Origin: Ulota crispa
Lineage: Eukaryota; Streptophyta; Bryopsida; Orthotrichales; Orthotrichaceae
Length of the DNA stretch: 64,000 nucleotides
Reading direction: 5' to 3'
NCBI GenBank assembly: GCA_963920765.1
Contig: OY987242.1
Span: 36,356,002 to 36,420,001, forward strand
Position 1 is the stretch's first letter. Every line of letters begins with the position of its first letter. A program made the position numbers and the translations under genes. Under the pieces are notes generated by a model. It was not told where the DNA came from. It did not search any database and worked only from the letters and a program-made list of their open reading frames with translations. Shown piece by piece: positions 1 to 12,300 of this stretch.

Positions 1-575
1 GTTTGTGCTATAAATAGATTAGTTTTTGGAAAACAAAATATATCATCATGTTTAAAGGTACAAATTTAATCACAATGTATGAGTCAAATAACAAAAACTA
101 ATTTTTATGAAGAGATATGTATTTTACTAAATTTGGTCATGATCACCCTAACATTAAAATCTCTATAGAGGGAATTTTGAATATTTTTGGAAATTTTTGT
201 TGAAAGGAAAATGTGTGTATGGATGTCTCCTACATATCTATGCAATCAAATCTCAAGAATTCATCACCACTATTTATTAATTAAATTTCTTGTAAAACCA
301 TGATTTTGTCACAAAACCATTTACCAAAAATAGGATGTTGGGTTTAGTAACTAAAATTTGATATACTTGATCAAGATTGCATGAGGATTGCATATCAAAA
401 TTGTGGGAATGAAATGTTATTTATATTCTTTGTTATATATACTTCTTTGGATGCCATAAAAGGGTGTTATGTACTCTTTCTTTTGGGTACTGTATGTAAG
501 ATTATGCCAAACGATGTGGTATGCATAATCCTATCAAGCATCAATAGCAAGTTTAGATCATTTGTTAAATAGTTA
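1..575 (+). repeat. Diverged half of a foldback element cut by the window edge
   Basis: This stretch aligns, with many substitutions, to the right half of the foldback element at 62383-63407 (about 62940-63410), in the same orientation. Shared landmarks include the run around TATGAGTCAAATA, the block with GATGTCTCCTAC, TGCAATCAAATCTCAA and ATTCATCACCA, and the tail ACTTCTTTGGA. The matching left arm would lie before base 1. No gene is seen; the 63-residue frame inside is a by-product of the repeat. Confidence 0.6.
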
Positions 576-1084
576 ATGGAAGGGTCCCTTATCCTAACTT
601 ATTTTTTGGGACTAGATCTTGTCTAGGTTTCACAATTGCCCACGCCCTTCGTGTCCTTGTGGTCTTCACAATTTGTAAATTTTATAATTTTGTCAATTAA
701 ACTCATTTTGATTACAAAATGTTCTAGTTCTTTGTACTAAACTTTGTAATAAGCTACTAGCCACTTAACAAATATTGTGACCTCACCTTGTACAATCTTA
801 TAAATAATTGAAGCAATAAGTAGTCATAATTCATAAAAGAACCGGTCTCTAAATCAACTTTAATTTCAAATCCAATTGTATTTAAAGTGTTATAATATTG
901 GCATATTGGGTTGTTAATAATTTAGTACCCATCTTCATAGGCATTGCGGTGCATAAATTTTCATGCGTCTCAAAGAAAACCAACAATCAATCCAATAAAA
1001 TGCATATATAGTCAATATACCAGCAATCTAAAGATTCTTTGTGCAACATGGACACCATTAGATACTGAGAAAATGTTGAATATA
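576..1084. other. AT-rich stretch with no recognisable feature
   Basis: I see no gene, RNA or repeat boundary here. The sequence is AT-rich with only short open frames. Confidence 0.4.
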
Positions 1085-2465
1085 GCCTTGAAAAATTGGT
1101 CATATATCAAAATAGGTCGGACAATTAAAGAACATCAAAAGTGGGCCTCACCAAATATAAAAACAAACTTTGCAACTATGGTGGCTAAAACATTGTGTAT
1201 GTTTATTTATTTTCAAATCAAATTGATTTGTGATAGCTTTGCCTAAAGTGACCAAGACCACAATATCAATTGGAATGCATAGTGCATTTTGAAGTTCCTT
1301 GTTTCTTTGTACAAGTGTGTTCATTTTTGGGCCAACTTGGTGGCCAACAAGTTTTTGTTGGCAAAATGGTTTCATCAAATGCTGCCTCCTCTTTTTCTAA
1401 TTCTCAAAGATCTCTTTACCACACAAGATGTACAACCTCTTCATTAACTATTTGGCAATGCTTTGTTGTGAAGCACTTGTCGATGTAAACATGTGATTCT
1501 CTTCTTGCAATCAAAAGTACACGAACAACGTGCTGATATGGAAGATTATCATGTTGCCATCTATAGCATGTCCAAGGTCTATCACAAGAACAAGGAACTC
1601 TAAAGGGCAGTGTCCATTGCAATTAATGCGGCGGTCTTGGTCACTATATATAAAGCTACCGCAAATAAATTTAATTAGGAAATAAATATACATGCACAAT
1701 GTTTTAGCCACCATAGTTGCTAGGCCTATTTTTTATAGGGAGCAACTAGGCAGACACCTCCCAATTGCTATGCTGACACCCCATAGTTTAGCTTTTAAGA
1801 TTTGAGACTATTATTACATTGAAATGTGAAATAAAATCAAAGCAATACCGTAGCGTACATTTGTGTTTACAACTACAAGTATTGCAAACATACTACAAAT
1901 ATGCCTCATTTGTGACATGGTCAAGAGTATACTAGGTCATCAAAGTGTGAGTGGGAGTATTGGATCATCAATGACATCCATACACATTGGATGACCTACA
2001 TCAGCAGTTGAAGAAACATCATGTGCGCAACAATAGCTTAGCAATCCACCTCAGCCGGAAGGTGAACCAACAAGGGCCAGAGGAATATTCTTGATCTTGA
2101 AGTATTGTACTCTCTCTCTCTTTGCTTGAGCCTGAGGATAACTAGCAGTATTGCACTGGGAATACCAATTGCTCCCTTCATTTCTTGGTTTAACTTTTGA
2201 CCGTATCACAAATGAGACATATTTGTTTTATGTTTGCAACGCTTATAAATGCAGATGTATACTAAAGTACTACTTTGATTTTATTTCACATTTTAGTGTA
2301 ATAATAATCTAAAATTTAATAAGCTAAGCTATGGGGGTGTTTGCACTCCTCATAGCAACTGGCATAGGAGGTGCGTTGCTCCTTTTTTATATTGAGGCCT
2401 ACTTTTAGTGTTCTTCAAATATCAAGCCTATATTTGATATACGACCATTTGTCCGGCCTATTTTT
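1085..2465. repeat. Diverged foldback element, right arm split by a later insertion
   Basis: The arm at 1085-1270 matches, inverted, two separated pieces at 1625-1729 and 2392-2465 (for example CCACCATAGTTGC at the inner end and TAGGCCT / GGGCCTC at the outer end). The two right-hand pieces become continuous when the element at 1739-2382 is removed, so that element is a younger insertion. The outer ends are not sharply defined. Confidence 0.55.
1739..2382. mobile_element. Mutator-like non-autonomous element, 644 bp, 9-bp TSD
   Basis: The termini GGGAGCAAC and GTTGCTCC are inverted and are flanked by a perfect 9-bp direct repeat TTTTTTATA (1730-1738 and 2383-2391), the target-site size of Mutator-like elements. 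Long subterminal inverted arms run to about 1910 and from about 2200. The middle (about 1915-2195) is not palindromic and could be acquired DNA, as in Pack-MULEs. One plus-strand frame there stays open for about 40 codons but I recognise nothing in it. There is no transposase. Confidence 0.8.
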
Positions 2466-2514
2466 TGATATTTTCCCTTGGATAATCATTAATAAAAGGA
2501 TGATATTTTTACAA

Positions 2515-2927
2515 GGGAATTGATATGTGTACCACTCCTTTTCAACTATTCTACCACACCTACTACATATGATTGATATTTACAATATTAAAGTAGGTGT
2601 AGACTATAGGAAAAACATCAGCGATTTGAAAATCCAACTTGACATAGAAGTTGCAACTTTTTTGTTTTTGTTTTTTGGCTTTGGGTTCTGCTCATAGTAT
2701 CAATTTAAAAAATCTAAATTAAACAAAGCACAATTAAAAAAAAAATTGACACTATGAGGAGGATCTAGAGCTAATTTTTTTATAATTGCAACTACTAAAT
2801 CAAGGTGTATTTTCAAATTAGTGGCGCTTTTCTCGTAGTCCATACCTACTTTAATATTATAAATATCAACCATATATAGTAGATGTGGTAGAATAGTTGA
2901 AAAGGGGTGGTACATATAACAATTCCC
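2515..2927. mobile_element. Mutator-like foldback MITE with 9-bp TSD (GGGAATTGATATG family)
   Basis: Inverted termini GGGAATTGATATGTG / ATAACAATTCCC are flanked by perfect 9-bp direct repeats TTTTTACAA at 2506-2514 and 2928-2936. The arms continue inward through TTTTCAACTATTCTACCACACC. Relatives with the same ends are at 6106-7081, 40910-41342 and 50270-50687. It carries no coding sequence. This copy proves that the family inserts with a 9-bp TSD. Confidence 0.85.
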
Positions 2928-2968
2928 TTTTTACAATTATATTCCTTCATTATTTTTTGATGCTTTAT

Positions 2969-3111
2969 CACTAGAAGAAAAAATTATTGTAAACAACTAG
3001 TTCTCGACGGCTGCAAATGTTTTAAACAACTATACAATGACTTAATTCCAGTTGTTTAGGACATTTGCAGTCGTTGTAAACTTGTTGTTTATTGCAAAAT
3101 TTCTTGTAGTG
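2969..3111. mobile_element. Short CACTA-type MITE, 143 bp
   Basis: It begins CACTAGAAGAAAA and ends TTTCTTGTAGTG, the standard plant CACTA (Spm/En) terminus, and is flanked by a 3-bp TSD TAT (2966-2968, 3112-3114). The inside is a diverged hairpin with TTTGCAG on both arms. It is non-coding and was presumably mobilised by a CACTA transposase encoded elsewhere. Confidence 0.85.
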
Positions 3112-3114
3112 TAT

Positions 3115-3865
3115 TTTGTATAGAACAAGCCACAGTACAGAACATCACATTGCCATTGATTGACATACATCTCCAAAGCATTACTGCATTTCTTACACAA
3201 AGTCAACCAAACCAAAAAACAATGCAAAGACTAAAGACATAAGCACTAAATTAACCATAGAAAGGGAAAAAATAATGAATAAACTAGAATCATGAACTCA
3301 ATGCAAAGAAAAGGCAAAACACAAATTACACTAAGGTGGTGACCAAATGGATGAAAATTTTGATAGCTTGATACATTGAAGATATATTGTTTGTCAAATT
3401 CAACTTGGTTCAACAGTAGGCCACGAGAATCTGGCCTAGATCCTACGCAACCATCTTTCTCCCTTTTCAATTCTGTTGCCCAAAACGTTGAAACCCCTGC
3501 TCGTAATGCGCGTGCAAACAAAACTCCATGTACACGGGCCACATGAAACAATGACTCCTAAATTTGAGTCTTACAACCAAAAATGCCATATTCACAACCT
3601 CCAAATTGCATCTGACAACATTTGAAAACGCAAATGGCCTGGCATGCAAAAGTATTCCATATCTGTACGTACCATAAGCAAAAATATGTAACCTCTGCCA
3701 AGTCCACCGTGTAATAATATGTTGCTGCTCCCTAATATTATTACACAATTTCATTTGAAACTCGACTCCACCATGTAGTAATATGTCACTATTTAGTATC
3801 TTGCACATTACAAATCCTAAGATGCTTACAGCCACATGTTTCTTCCAATGACTCCCTTCTCTCAT
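3115..3865. other. Region with no gene I can support
   Basis: Several minus-strand frames of 60-130 codons overlap here, but they lack conserved-looking segments and clear splice structure. Local GC rises slightly toward 3900, next to the candidate exon. Confidence 0.3.
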
Positions 3866-4069
3866 TCATTTTGGATTGTAAAACCAAGAGAAGGATAAAC
3901 ACCCAATAGTTGAAGTTTCCGCGTTGGATTGCACTGCAATTTCCACATGAAGTGGCGTTGGAGGCTCCGCAAGTGCCCCCTCCGCTGGCACCTGTGGAGG
4001 TGCCCTCACCTCTGGCGCCGCAAGTGTCCCCGCTATGTGGATGATGTTGATCTCCTCCTCAAACAAATC
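3866..4069 (-). CDS. Candidate terminal exon, unknown protein (low confidence)
   Basis: On the minus strand an AG acceptor (TTTTGCAG) precedes an open frame of 67 codons ending at TAA (3866-3868). It begins DLFEEEINIIHIAG and continues with a Pro/Ala/Glu-rich stretch (APPQVPAEGALAEPPTP), which makes it clearly more GC-rich than its surroundings. That composition and the acceptor are the only evidence. I find no upstream exon and no known family. It could equally be a gene fragment carried by a transposon. Confidence 0.25.
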   Translation of the reverse strand, partial: DLFEEEINIIHIAGTLAAPEVRAPPQVPAEGALAEPPTPLHVEIAVQSNAETSTIGCLSFSWFYNPK

Positions 4070-5501
4070 CTGCAAAATTGGTTGACAAGAGAAGAATAAT
4101 AAAAATAGTGCCAATTGGCAGTGTGTGTTGTAAGTGCTCGCGTTGCGTGTTTCCTGTGTGATAGGATTTGGCTTTGGTAGTGCCACAGTGTTTTTGGTTA
4201 ATGTGACGGGAAACTTTTCATACCTTGCAAGAAATTACTGTGATCCGTATACGGCATTGTTTGCTTGTTTGTTCCTTGTGCATAGTAATCTAGAATCCTA
4301 TGAAATTCAAACCATATAATAAAGAGGATAATCACAAATGTGCAACAATATCCATATGAGTACCAAAATTATGGCAGCAAAAGTTGAATTCAAAGCTTGT
4401 TCTAGCCTATTGTAAAAATACATTCACAAGCATCAAATACACATCTATACCATAGTGCATTCACGATACAAAATTAGGTCATCCAAAAAAGCCCTAAATT
4501 GAATGTCAATCCGCAATATTTTCTTTCAAAACTCAAGAAACCAGAACACTGCGGGAAGGAGAATAGCGTCAAAGAAATGCACGCACTGCTCATCAACTTC
4601 ATAAACTAACAAAACCAAAAAAATCAAAATTAAAATACAAAGCTTCCAAATTTATTGTGAAGGTCCAAGCATCAAATCTTGGGTGGGTCACTCTTTGAAT
4701 GTTGGGCAACCCCGTGCAGCTATGAGGTATTTTTAGAGGGCTATTTACCTCACATGCAAAAATAAAAAGGTCTTTATAATTATATAATTTGGCAAAATGA
4801 CGTACATTATGGCACAAATATAATTACTTATACAGCATAGGGGATTCCTTTTTTTTAACACTATTTTCTTTGTAAGGTAGAAAATGAATTATCAAGCAAA
4901 ATGACCGCAAAAGGTTAGATATGAGGTACAAAAAAGACATGTGAATATTTGATGGTTGGAATCTAATATTGTAAGATTTTTTTTCTTACACATTTTTTTT
5001 TGTTAAAACATTTTAGTTGGAGTTAGATTTTGCATTTTTTTTACATCTTATTATTTTAATTTGGACCTTTGTTAGGGCAATTTAGTTTACACAAAATTTT
5101 GATATTTATTTCACTCCCCATTTTTTAGATAAATGCTTCTTTTGGGTTTAAATTTATATTTGGTTTTTATATCATATTTTTAGCTATGATATAGGTCATA
5201 ACAAATTAATTTGTTTTAAATTTTGAGTTTTTCTCCCTTCTTATTATTTTTGTTAAGTCACCTTTGCTTTAACTTTTCATTTAATACAACATGGTCCCTT
5301 GAATACATAGCTGCCTGTACAAATCTATACTAGGTTCAGTCTTGTGCATAGTTTAATGCCAAATCTTGTGCCCTTACACAAGTTGTAAAAAAACTAATGT
5401 CTTAGATTTATAGTGTACCTACACTATTTTTATTAAATTTAGCACTTTGAATGTTCTCTTCTTTATTTGTAAATTTGTTATAATTTTATCTTAAATGAAT
5501 A
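4070..5501. other. AT-rich intergenic sequence, nothing recognised
   Basis: Long T-rich runs (especially 4850-5300) and short frames only. I see no terminal repeats with target duplications. Confidence 0.35.
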
Positions 5502-6105
5502 AAGGGAAAATTTCATGGATACCCCTGAAGTTTGCAATATTATCACAAATACCCCTAAAGTTTCAATAATATCATGAGTACCCTTTGATCAAGTGAGTTC
5601 TTTACTGATTGTTTAGGCTTCTTTCGTGGATTTTAAAATAGACACTTTTCTAAATGCAAAGGCCTTTTTTTGTGACCTGACATCAAGTTAGCCGGAATCT
5701 CATTTGCTTTTAGTAGGAGAGAACATGCCTGCCCTCACATCTATTGAGCGCTTGCTGTTTGTGGATTTTGATTGGGAACACGATTAGTGTCCGTGGATTA
5801 CTAGGAACACAATTCCAAAGTTCAGGCTCAGGCTAGCTTGGGTGCAATGATTTTGTTTTTTTGCAATGTTTTTTTTTTTTAACATGTCACTAGTTATAAA
5901 ATAAACTATTCCAACCAAACCCTGAGTGTTGATTTGAGAATGGAAATTGGCTCAGGTTGGCTTGGGCATGGCACAAGGTTGTTGAAAATGTTGATAATGT
6001 ACACCAAATAATGCATTTAGGTTGCCCCATACTAATTTCTTGACATTTCACACTATTTAAATACTTATTGCTGCTATAGTACTTTTTCAACAATAATTAC
6101 TACAA

Positions 6106-7081
6106 GGGGATTGATATGTCTACCACACCCTTTCAACTATTCTACCACACCCTAGGGTAAATTTTAGATTTCCACCATCAAATAGTTGAATTTGAGAATT
6201 TGGAATTTAGATTTGGACTTAGAGACCTTGATTTTGTGTAGAGCCATAAAAACAACGTTGCAATTGAAACAACACCCAATGAAAATGCTTAGCTCGTGGG
6301 AAAAATACTACTTTTATATTTTGTTTATAAAAAAGGATAGCATTTTCATTGGGTGTTGTTCAATTGCAACGTTGTTTTTNNNNNNNNNNNNNNNNNNNNN
6401 NNNNNNNNNNNNNNNNNNNNNNNNNNNNNNNNNNNNNNNNNNNNNNNNNNNNNNNNNNNNNNNNNNNNNNNNNNNNNNNNNNNNNNNNNNNNNNNNNNNN
6501 NNNNNNNNNNNNNNNNNNNNNNNNNNNNNNNNNNNNNNNNNNNNNNNNNNNNNNNNNNNNNNNNNNNNNNNNNNNNNNNTTTAGGTTGCCCCATACTAAT
6601 TTCTTGACATTTCACACTATTTAAATACTTATTGCTGCTATAGTACTTTTCAACAATAATTACTACAAGGGGATTGATATGTCTACCACACCCTTTCAAC
6701 TATTCTACCACACCCTAGGGTAAATTTTAGATTTCCACCATCAAATAGTTGAATTTGAGAATTTGGAATTTAGATTTGGACTTAGAGACCTTGATTTTGT
6801 GTAGAGCCATAAAAACAACGTTGCAATTGAACAACACCCAATGAAAATGCTTAGCTCGTGGGAAAAATACTACTTTTATATTTGTTTATAAAAAGGATAG
6901 CATTTTCATTGGGTGTTGTTCAATTGCAACGTTGTTTTTATGGCTCTACACAAAATCAAAGTCTCTAAGTCCAAATCTAAATTCCAAATTCTCAAATTCA
7001 ACTATTTGATGGTGGAAATCTAAAATTTACCCTAGGGTGTGGTAGAATAGTTGAAAGGGTGTGGTAGACATATCAATCCCC
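6106..7081. mobile_element. GGGATTGATATG foldback at the palindrome centre (spans the gap)
   Basis: The termini GGGGATTGATATGTC and GACATATCAATCCCC and the inner CTACCACACC arms match the Mutator-like MITE at 2515-2927. Its flanks are inverted copies of each other (TACTACAA on the left, TTGTAGTA on the right) instead of a direct TSD, because the surrounding palindrome continues straight through it. The stated length includes the 200-N gap and the duplicated contig end. Confidence 0.7.
6380..6579. other. Assembly gap (200 N) with the same sequence on both sides
   Basis: There are exactly 200 N, a typical placeholder size. Bases 6016-6379 (364) recur directly at 6580-6939 (360). The only four differences I find are one-base losses in homopolymer runs: TTTTT/TTTT, AAA/AA, TTTT/TTT and AAAAAA/AAAAA. 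This is what two unmerged overlapping contig ends look like. Predicted frames running into the N block are meaningless. Confidence 0.9.
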
Positions 7082-7684
7082 TTGTAGTAATTATTGTTGA
7101 AAAGTACTATAGCAGCAATAAGTATTTAAATAGTGTGAAATGTCAAGAAATTAGTATGGGGCAACCTAAATGCATTATTTGGTGTACATTATCAACATTT
7201 TCAACAACCTTGTGCCATGCCCAAGCCAACCTGAGCCAATTTCCATTCTCAAATCAACACTCAGGGTTTGGTTGGAATAGTTTATTTTATAACTAGTGAC
7301 ATGTTAAAAAAAAAAAACATTGCAAAAAAACAAAATCATTGCACCCAAGCTAGCCTGAGCCTGAACTTTGGAATTGTGTTCCTAGTAATCCACGGACACT
7401 AATCGTGTTCCCAATCAAAATCCACAAACAGCAAGCGCTCAATAGATGTGAGGGCAGGCATGTTCTCTCCTACTAAAAGCAAATGAGATTCCGGCTAACT
7501 TGATGTCAGGTCACAAAAAAAGGCCTTTGCATTTAGAAAAGTGTCTATTTTAAAATCCACGAAAGAAGCCTAAACAATCAGTAAAGAACTCACTTGATCA
7601 AAGGGTACTCATGATATTATTGAAACTTTAGGGGTATTTGTGATAATATTGCAAACTTCAGGGGTATCCATGAAATTTTCCCTT

Positions 7685-8067
7685 GTTTCTAGTGGATGGT
7701 CTAAGCAACCAATGGTGAAGTTTGTGAGAAAATCCTTGGACCATCAAAAGAGGACAAGATTATACAAGCAAAGGAGTCAACTTAATGAGTTGTAGAACTC
7801 ATTTGTATGAAAAGCCCTTCCAAATAAAGTCTTGACAAAGATTAGGTTCTCAACCAAACCAAACCCTCTTAATTAAAACCTTCTTTTTTTTTATCTCTAG
7901 AAAAAGCCAAGGCTCCAACTTATCTTGCTCCTTTATTTTCTACCCACAACAAGCATGATTTCTAGAAACAACTCACCCAAAATCAAACCATTCATAATCA
8001 AGACAATTAATGTTTGAGGTGCCATATTATAAAAAGCACCAAGAAAGAGTGGCTGAACAGTTCTATG
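7685..8067. other. Unassigned spacer between palindrome and next foldback
   Basis: No gene or repeat boundary is recognised. Confidence 0.3.
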
Positions 8068-8524
8068 GTGCGTGCCACCATAAACCAACAAACTACAAAA
8101 AGTGGCCAAATTCTTGGGTATTTTGTTTTATTAGCTTTTAGCTGTGACCTGCTTCACTATTGAGATGACACCTCGTGGACTTGTCACGATGAACATAAAT
8201 GTGTGACCAAGTAGCATGATTCCACTTTGGATTTTTATTAATTTAGTTAGTCATCTTGTCAATTTCATGCAAATTAATTATTAATATTGAGGCAACTAGT
8301 GCTAGGGTGGCCAATTCTTTGCCCTCTTAGTGTAAAAATGTCCAATAGTTACCATTTTTGAATGATGATAACTTTTTTTTGGCAAACAATAATTCCAATT
8401 TCTCTTCGTAACTTTCTTCCTAAAATCTCATTGCTTGTAGTTACGAAGATATATCATTTTTTGGGGGTTGCTATAAACAGTTAATATGATTGTTGCATCT
8501 TTGTTAGTTTATGGTGGCACGCAC
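8068..8524. mobile_element. Foldback MITE with GTGCGTGCCACCATAAAC ends
   Basis: Inverted ends GTGCGTGCCACCATAAAC (8068 on) and GTTTATGGTGGCACGCAC (to 8524) enclose 457 bp. The target duplication is unclear (possibly CTA), so the superfamily is not assigned. It has no coding content. Confidence 0.65.
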
Positions 8525-9337
8525 TATATAGCAAAGACTTCAACAAGCAAAATTTTCCCCAAATAAATGGGATGACTTTCGTTTACATACCGATTTCACA
8601 TCCTCTACTTGATCGTTTTCGCCGGCTAATTGCAAAGATCAACCGGCTACCATAACACAAAACACCGGTTTTCTCTGTTTCTCTCTAAACATTGTTTTCC
8701 AAAATATACTTAGAAAAAATGTTTCCTCCACTATTTAATACGGTCTTGCGACCCATCTCTGCAGCTCTGCAGCTTTACAAAAATTATGCTTGAACAAACA
8801 GCGTTGGAATAAACTGAACCCTCTAAAAAGCTGACACAATTATGTGCAACTCATTGCACACTAACCTCCAATTCTCGTCATACTCCTTTGTAAAATATGT
8901 CTGTTCCCATCACCCAGTGCACATATGCTTCAGTTAGGATATCGCCTTTAGAATCAGTTCACACTTGGTTTTATAAAAAATGGTAAGTCCAATATATACC
9001 ACCAGCCACTCAATCAAAACCATGTCTATACTGTTGAAACATGCAGATCATGGTTTTTTTCTCATTCTAATAAAATTTTGCTACCCTCCAGAATTAACAG
9101 TTTCAGCTCCCACTAAAGATATGAAAAATGTTTACGTTTTGGCGAAGTCTGCTGACGTGGCTGAAATCAACTGTGACTCTTCTCAAACCATAAAGTTGAG
9201 AGCCTATGCAGTGAATCAGTCCAAGTGATGATTTACTGAATGTTCACACCTTTCTTTCTACTACTTTTCATAATTTTTAGTTTCTCCGAGTTTCAAAAAT
9301 TGACACACAAGATAGCCTTTTTGTGTGGGTGGAGATG
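8525..9337. other. Downstream flank of the IPI1/TEX10 gene
   Basis: This stretch lies past the minus-strand stop at 9338 and probably includes the 3' untranslated region. I see no clear AATAAA signal and no second gene. A plus-strand frame at 8980-9228 has no recognisable features. Confidence 0.35.
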
Positions 9338-12300
9338 TCAGAATCTCACCTCAAGAGTCGCTAGAATTGCTTGCAAGGAATCCTTTGCGCTCGACAGCAC
9401 TCTCGACAGCTTCTCTTGCTTGCAAATTAGTAGAAGCATTTGGGTAGTAGCGCACATATCCTCCAGAGAGCCTGCGGCTGACGCCTGTGAAACTGAAATG
9501 TAACCACAACTTCGTTAATACAAATGCCCAAAGTAGAGAACCCCCATTCCCCGTGGCTTGTAAAGTCACCTATTACAATGCAAGAGCTATCTAACCATGT
9601 GACATGGAGGCATCGTTGGCATTGTTTGAAGCTCACAGTCGAAAAATTATACGTAATATCTGGGAGATCCAGTATAAGTTGTTCAAGGGTAGTCTAGGTT
9701 CGAGTTTGAGACCCTACTACTTCAAACTTCACCAATTCAGAACATTCAAACAATACATTGTTCGTGTCTTAGAGTACTATCAAAAAAGTGGACAAGAATA
9801 TGTTAAAAAAATGCTGTTCTAGAATGGAAATCATTTAGAACAACTGAGAGTCAAGGTACGGTTACCCTCACATCCTGTTCAACACATTTGTCCAAGCTCC
9901 AGGCATTCAAGAGTAGCCTCTTCAAAGCTCTCAACGACTAGGGTTATGAACTTCTTGTGTACCGAAGCCATTCAGCCATTCAAGCGCGTTTACTACAAGG
10001 TAAATAGGACAGAGTGAAGGTCATACCTTCATGTAGAAAGGACTGAACACTCTTCAACACCGCGTCAGTAAAATCCTGACTATTGGAAAGGAGTACAAAA
10101 CACGGCCGATGGAGAACCATTGAAAGCTCGTCACCTCCAGCTGGGCTTTCTCGCTGCAAACTTTCAACAGGTCAGTGTCGCAATGAAAGACTGCTTTTAC
10201 CTTCTGCAGCTCTGACGTTCAAATCATGCAAACAACCGAAAACAAACAACTCAAAAGGCAATCTGATTGATGATCAAAGGCTTGACAGAAAACTGACCTC
10301 AAACAGAGCAATGAGAAATTCAGCTACACATCGTGATAGAATCTCTTGCAAGGATTCCGGCAGCACTGATGACTCACTTCTCTTATCCGTGCTTAGCAAC
10401 GCAATTGCACAAAGGAAACTGTGCACAGAACACAAAGAGGGATAGTTCACCTGCAAAAGAACAGGAGTATAAACCTAGTGTCTTCACACATTTGAAACTA
10501 AGAGTGCTTCAGAACATACCTGCTAGAGAATGTACAGTAAGTGGACAAAAATGTTCAGTCAAGTGAGTTTGTAAGTGAACGAGTCTTGACCGAACACTTT
10601 TGTCCACTTACTGAACAAAGTAAAATTCTGCAAAATGTGACAACAACGTGAATGGAACACCAAGTATGTTTCTGTACTTACAAGCTCTTGCAGGATCGAT
10701 GGAGCAAGCAAATTCAAAACGAGGTTGCAATCTCCAAGTTGAGTGAGACTACTACAAATCACCCCAGCGAGCGCTATTCTTCTTCTTATAAAGGCTGCTC
10801 CTTGATTTCCGCTTAAACTGATTGACATGATCCGGGCTTTGGAAGAACTTCCAGCCAGCGATTCTCTTCCAGCTGCTCATGAAGAAACAAGTGTTCAAAT
10901 TATCAGGCTACGAACTACTGCTTCAAAGTGAGGAGTGCCCTCTTTCCAAAACAACGTACACCCTGTGCAAGAAACTAAAACAAGAGGAGTGGACAGGGTA
11001 GACGAACCTGAAGCTGCAGTATGGCCTGCAAGTAACGTAACTAGGAAACTTAGATGTTCGGCGAGTCCTGAGGAGCCTCGCATGATAACATTTTGGAACA
11101 CTTCAACTACCCGTGTTGCCACCTCTGAGCTCAACTCATCCGCTGCCAAGAAAAACAGTATCAAGCGAAAACTCTACTAAAGCATTGAAGAAGTTCAGAA
11201 GATAAGTCTCGGATCACAGACGTTGAAAACTAAGATCAAATTGACACCAAACACTCGAGTCTGTCCAGAAATGGACAGGAGCTCTGATCAGCACAAAACC
11301 CTCGTTAATTCAAGGGGCAAGGAACATAACATTGATGATAACTGCAAGGTCGTGAAGTCTTACAAAGACAGCAATGAGCCATTGCTTTTAAGAACGGGCT
11401 TGAAAAATTTCTCCAGTAGCACAGCGTGTCAACCGCAAGTTCTTGACATTCCCTTGGAAGTTTGACAAATGGTCCAAAAAAACACTTCCCTGCAACGAGC
11501 CCTTCAGAGATTTAGGGGGCTGCACCACTATTATAATAGGTTCACTACCACATAATTGGTCACATTGGAGAGGTGAAAAAACTCTCTACACCGCAAAGCC
11601 GAACAAGAGAAAAAAGGAAACAAAGAGTCCCATGGGTTATGCAGAGTGTGGATACTGACCGTCACTTTTAGTAGAAGCTAGAAATGTGCAGAAGAAGGGT
11701 ATCATGTGAGGTTGCAGTGCTCCGTATTCTTCAGATAGTGCAGAACCTTCTGGCGCAGATCGACCTATATGTAACAGCATTTGCAACACAGCCTGAAAGG
11801 GACGAGCAAAGGACGTCAGTATCAAACGCCAAGCCATTCCGGAGCTCTCACATCAAGGGCTTACAGTTAAGGAGACCAACACATGCAACAGATACATCAG
11901 AATGCTACCCTCGTACAACTTTTGTACCCACAAGAGCTCCCAGGATGATTTCTTAGCTAAAACTTTAACAAAAGAACTAATATGGTATCGCAACCATGAC
12001 CATGTCCAATATTGACAAGTCGGCAGAAATTTGACAAACCTGGGAAATAGATACATGTGTATGCTTAAGCTCCCATAGGAGACGTGGCAGAGACTGCATC
12101 CATTGTTTCTGAAATTGAAGAGGTACGTCCACTTTCCCTCTGTTGCCGTGCTGCAAAATGCACACGCTTCCTAGTTGTGAAGTTTGAAGAGCTCAAATTT
12201 TTTAGTTATTGTACTTGAGCTAGCAACATACTTGCATAAGGTACAGAGATACACAATCTATGATATCAATATAACAACAAGCTGAAAATAACTTGAGGAA

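Larger units (their letters stand above)
5502..7684. repeat. Large perfect palindrome interrupted by an assembly gap
   Basis: The left arm starts AAGGGAAAATTTCATGG at 5502 and the right arm ends with its exact complement at 7684. I could follow about 800 bp of each arm, including long T/A runs of equal length, without a mismatch in the stretches compared. The outer ends (GGGAAAATTTC, then ACCCCTGAAGTTTGC) resemble those of the Mutator-like element at 29966-30282, but no 9-bp TSD flanks this copy. A GGGATTGATATG foldback occupies the centre. The 360 bp after the gap duplicate the 364 bp before it, so the true structure is probably about 1.62 kb. Confidence 0.85.

Noticed and set aside
6186-6699. 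Open reading frames of 84-132 codons running through the N block
   Set aside because: Most of each frame is N. The real bases belong to palindrome arms and give mirror-image frames.
8980-9228. 82-codon plus-strand frame downstream of IPI1/TEX10
   Set aside because: No recognisable motifs, and it lies in the probable 3' flank of the minus-strand gene.
9690-9720. GGTTCGAG motif as a tRNA T-loop
   Set aside because: No acceptor or anticodon arms can be paired around it.
9931-9992. Alternative exon 20 of IPI1/TEX10 ending at TGA 9933-9931
   Set aside because: The acceptor is good, but the peptide ends before the conserved C-terminal exon and does not resemble the family. Kept only as a possible splice variant.
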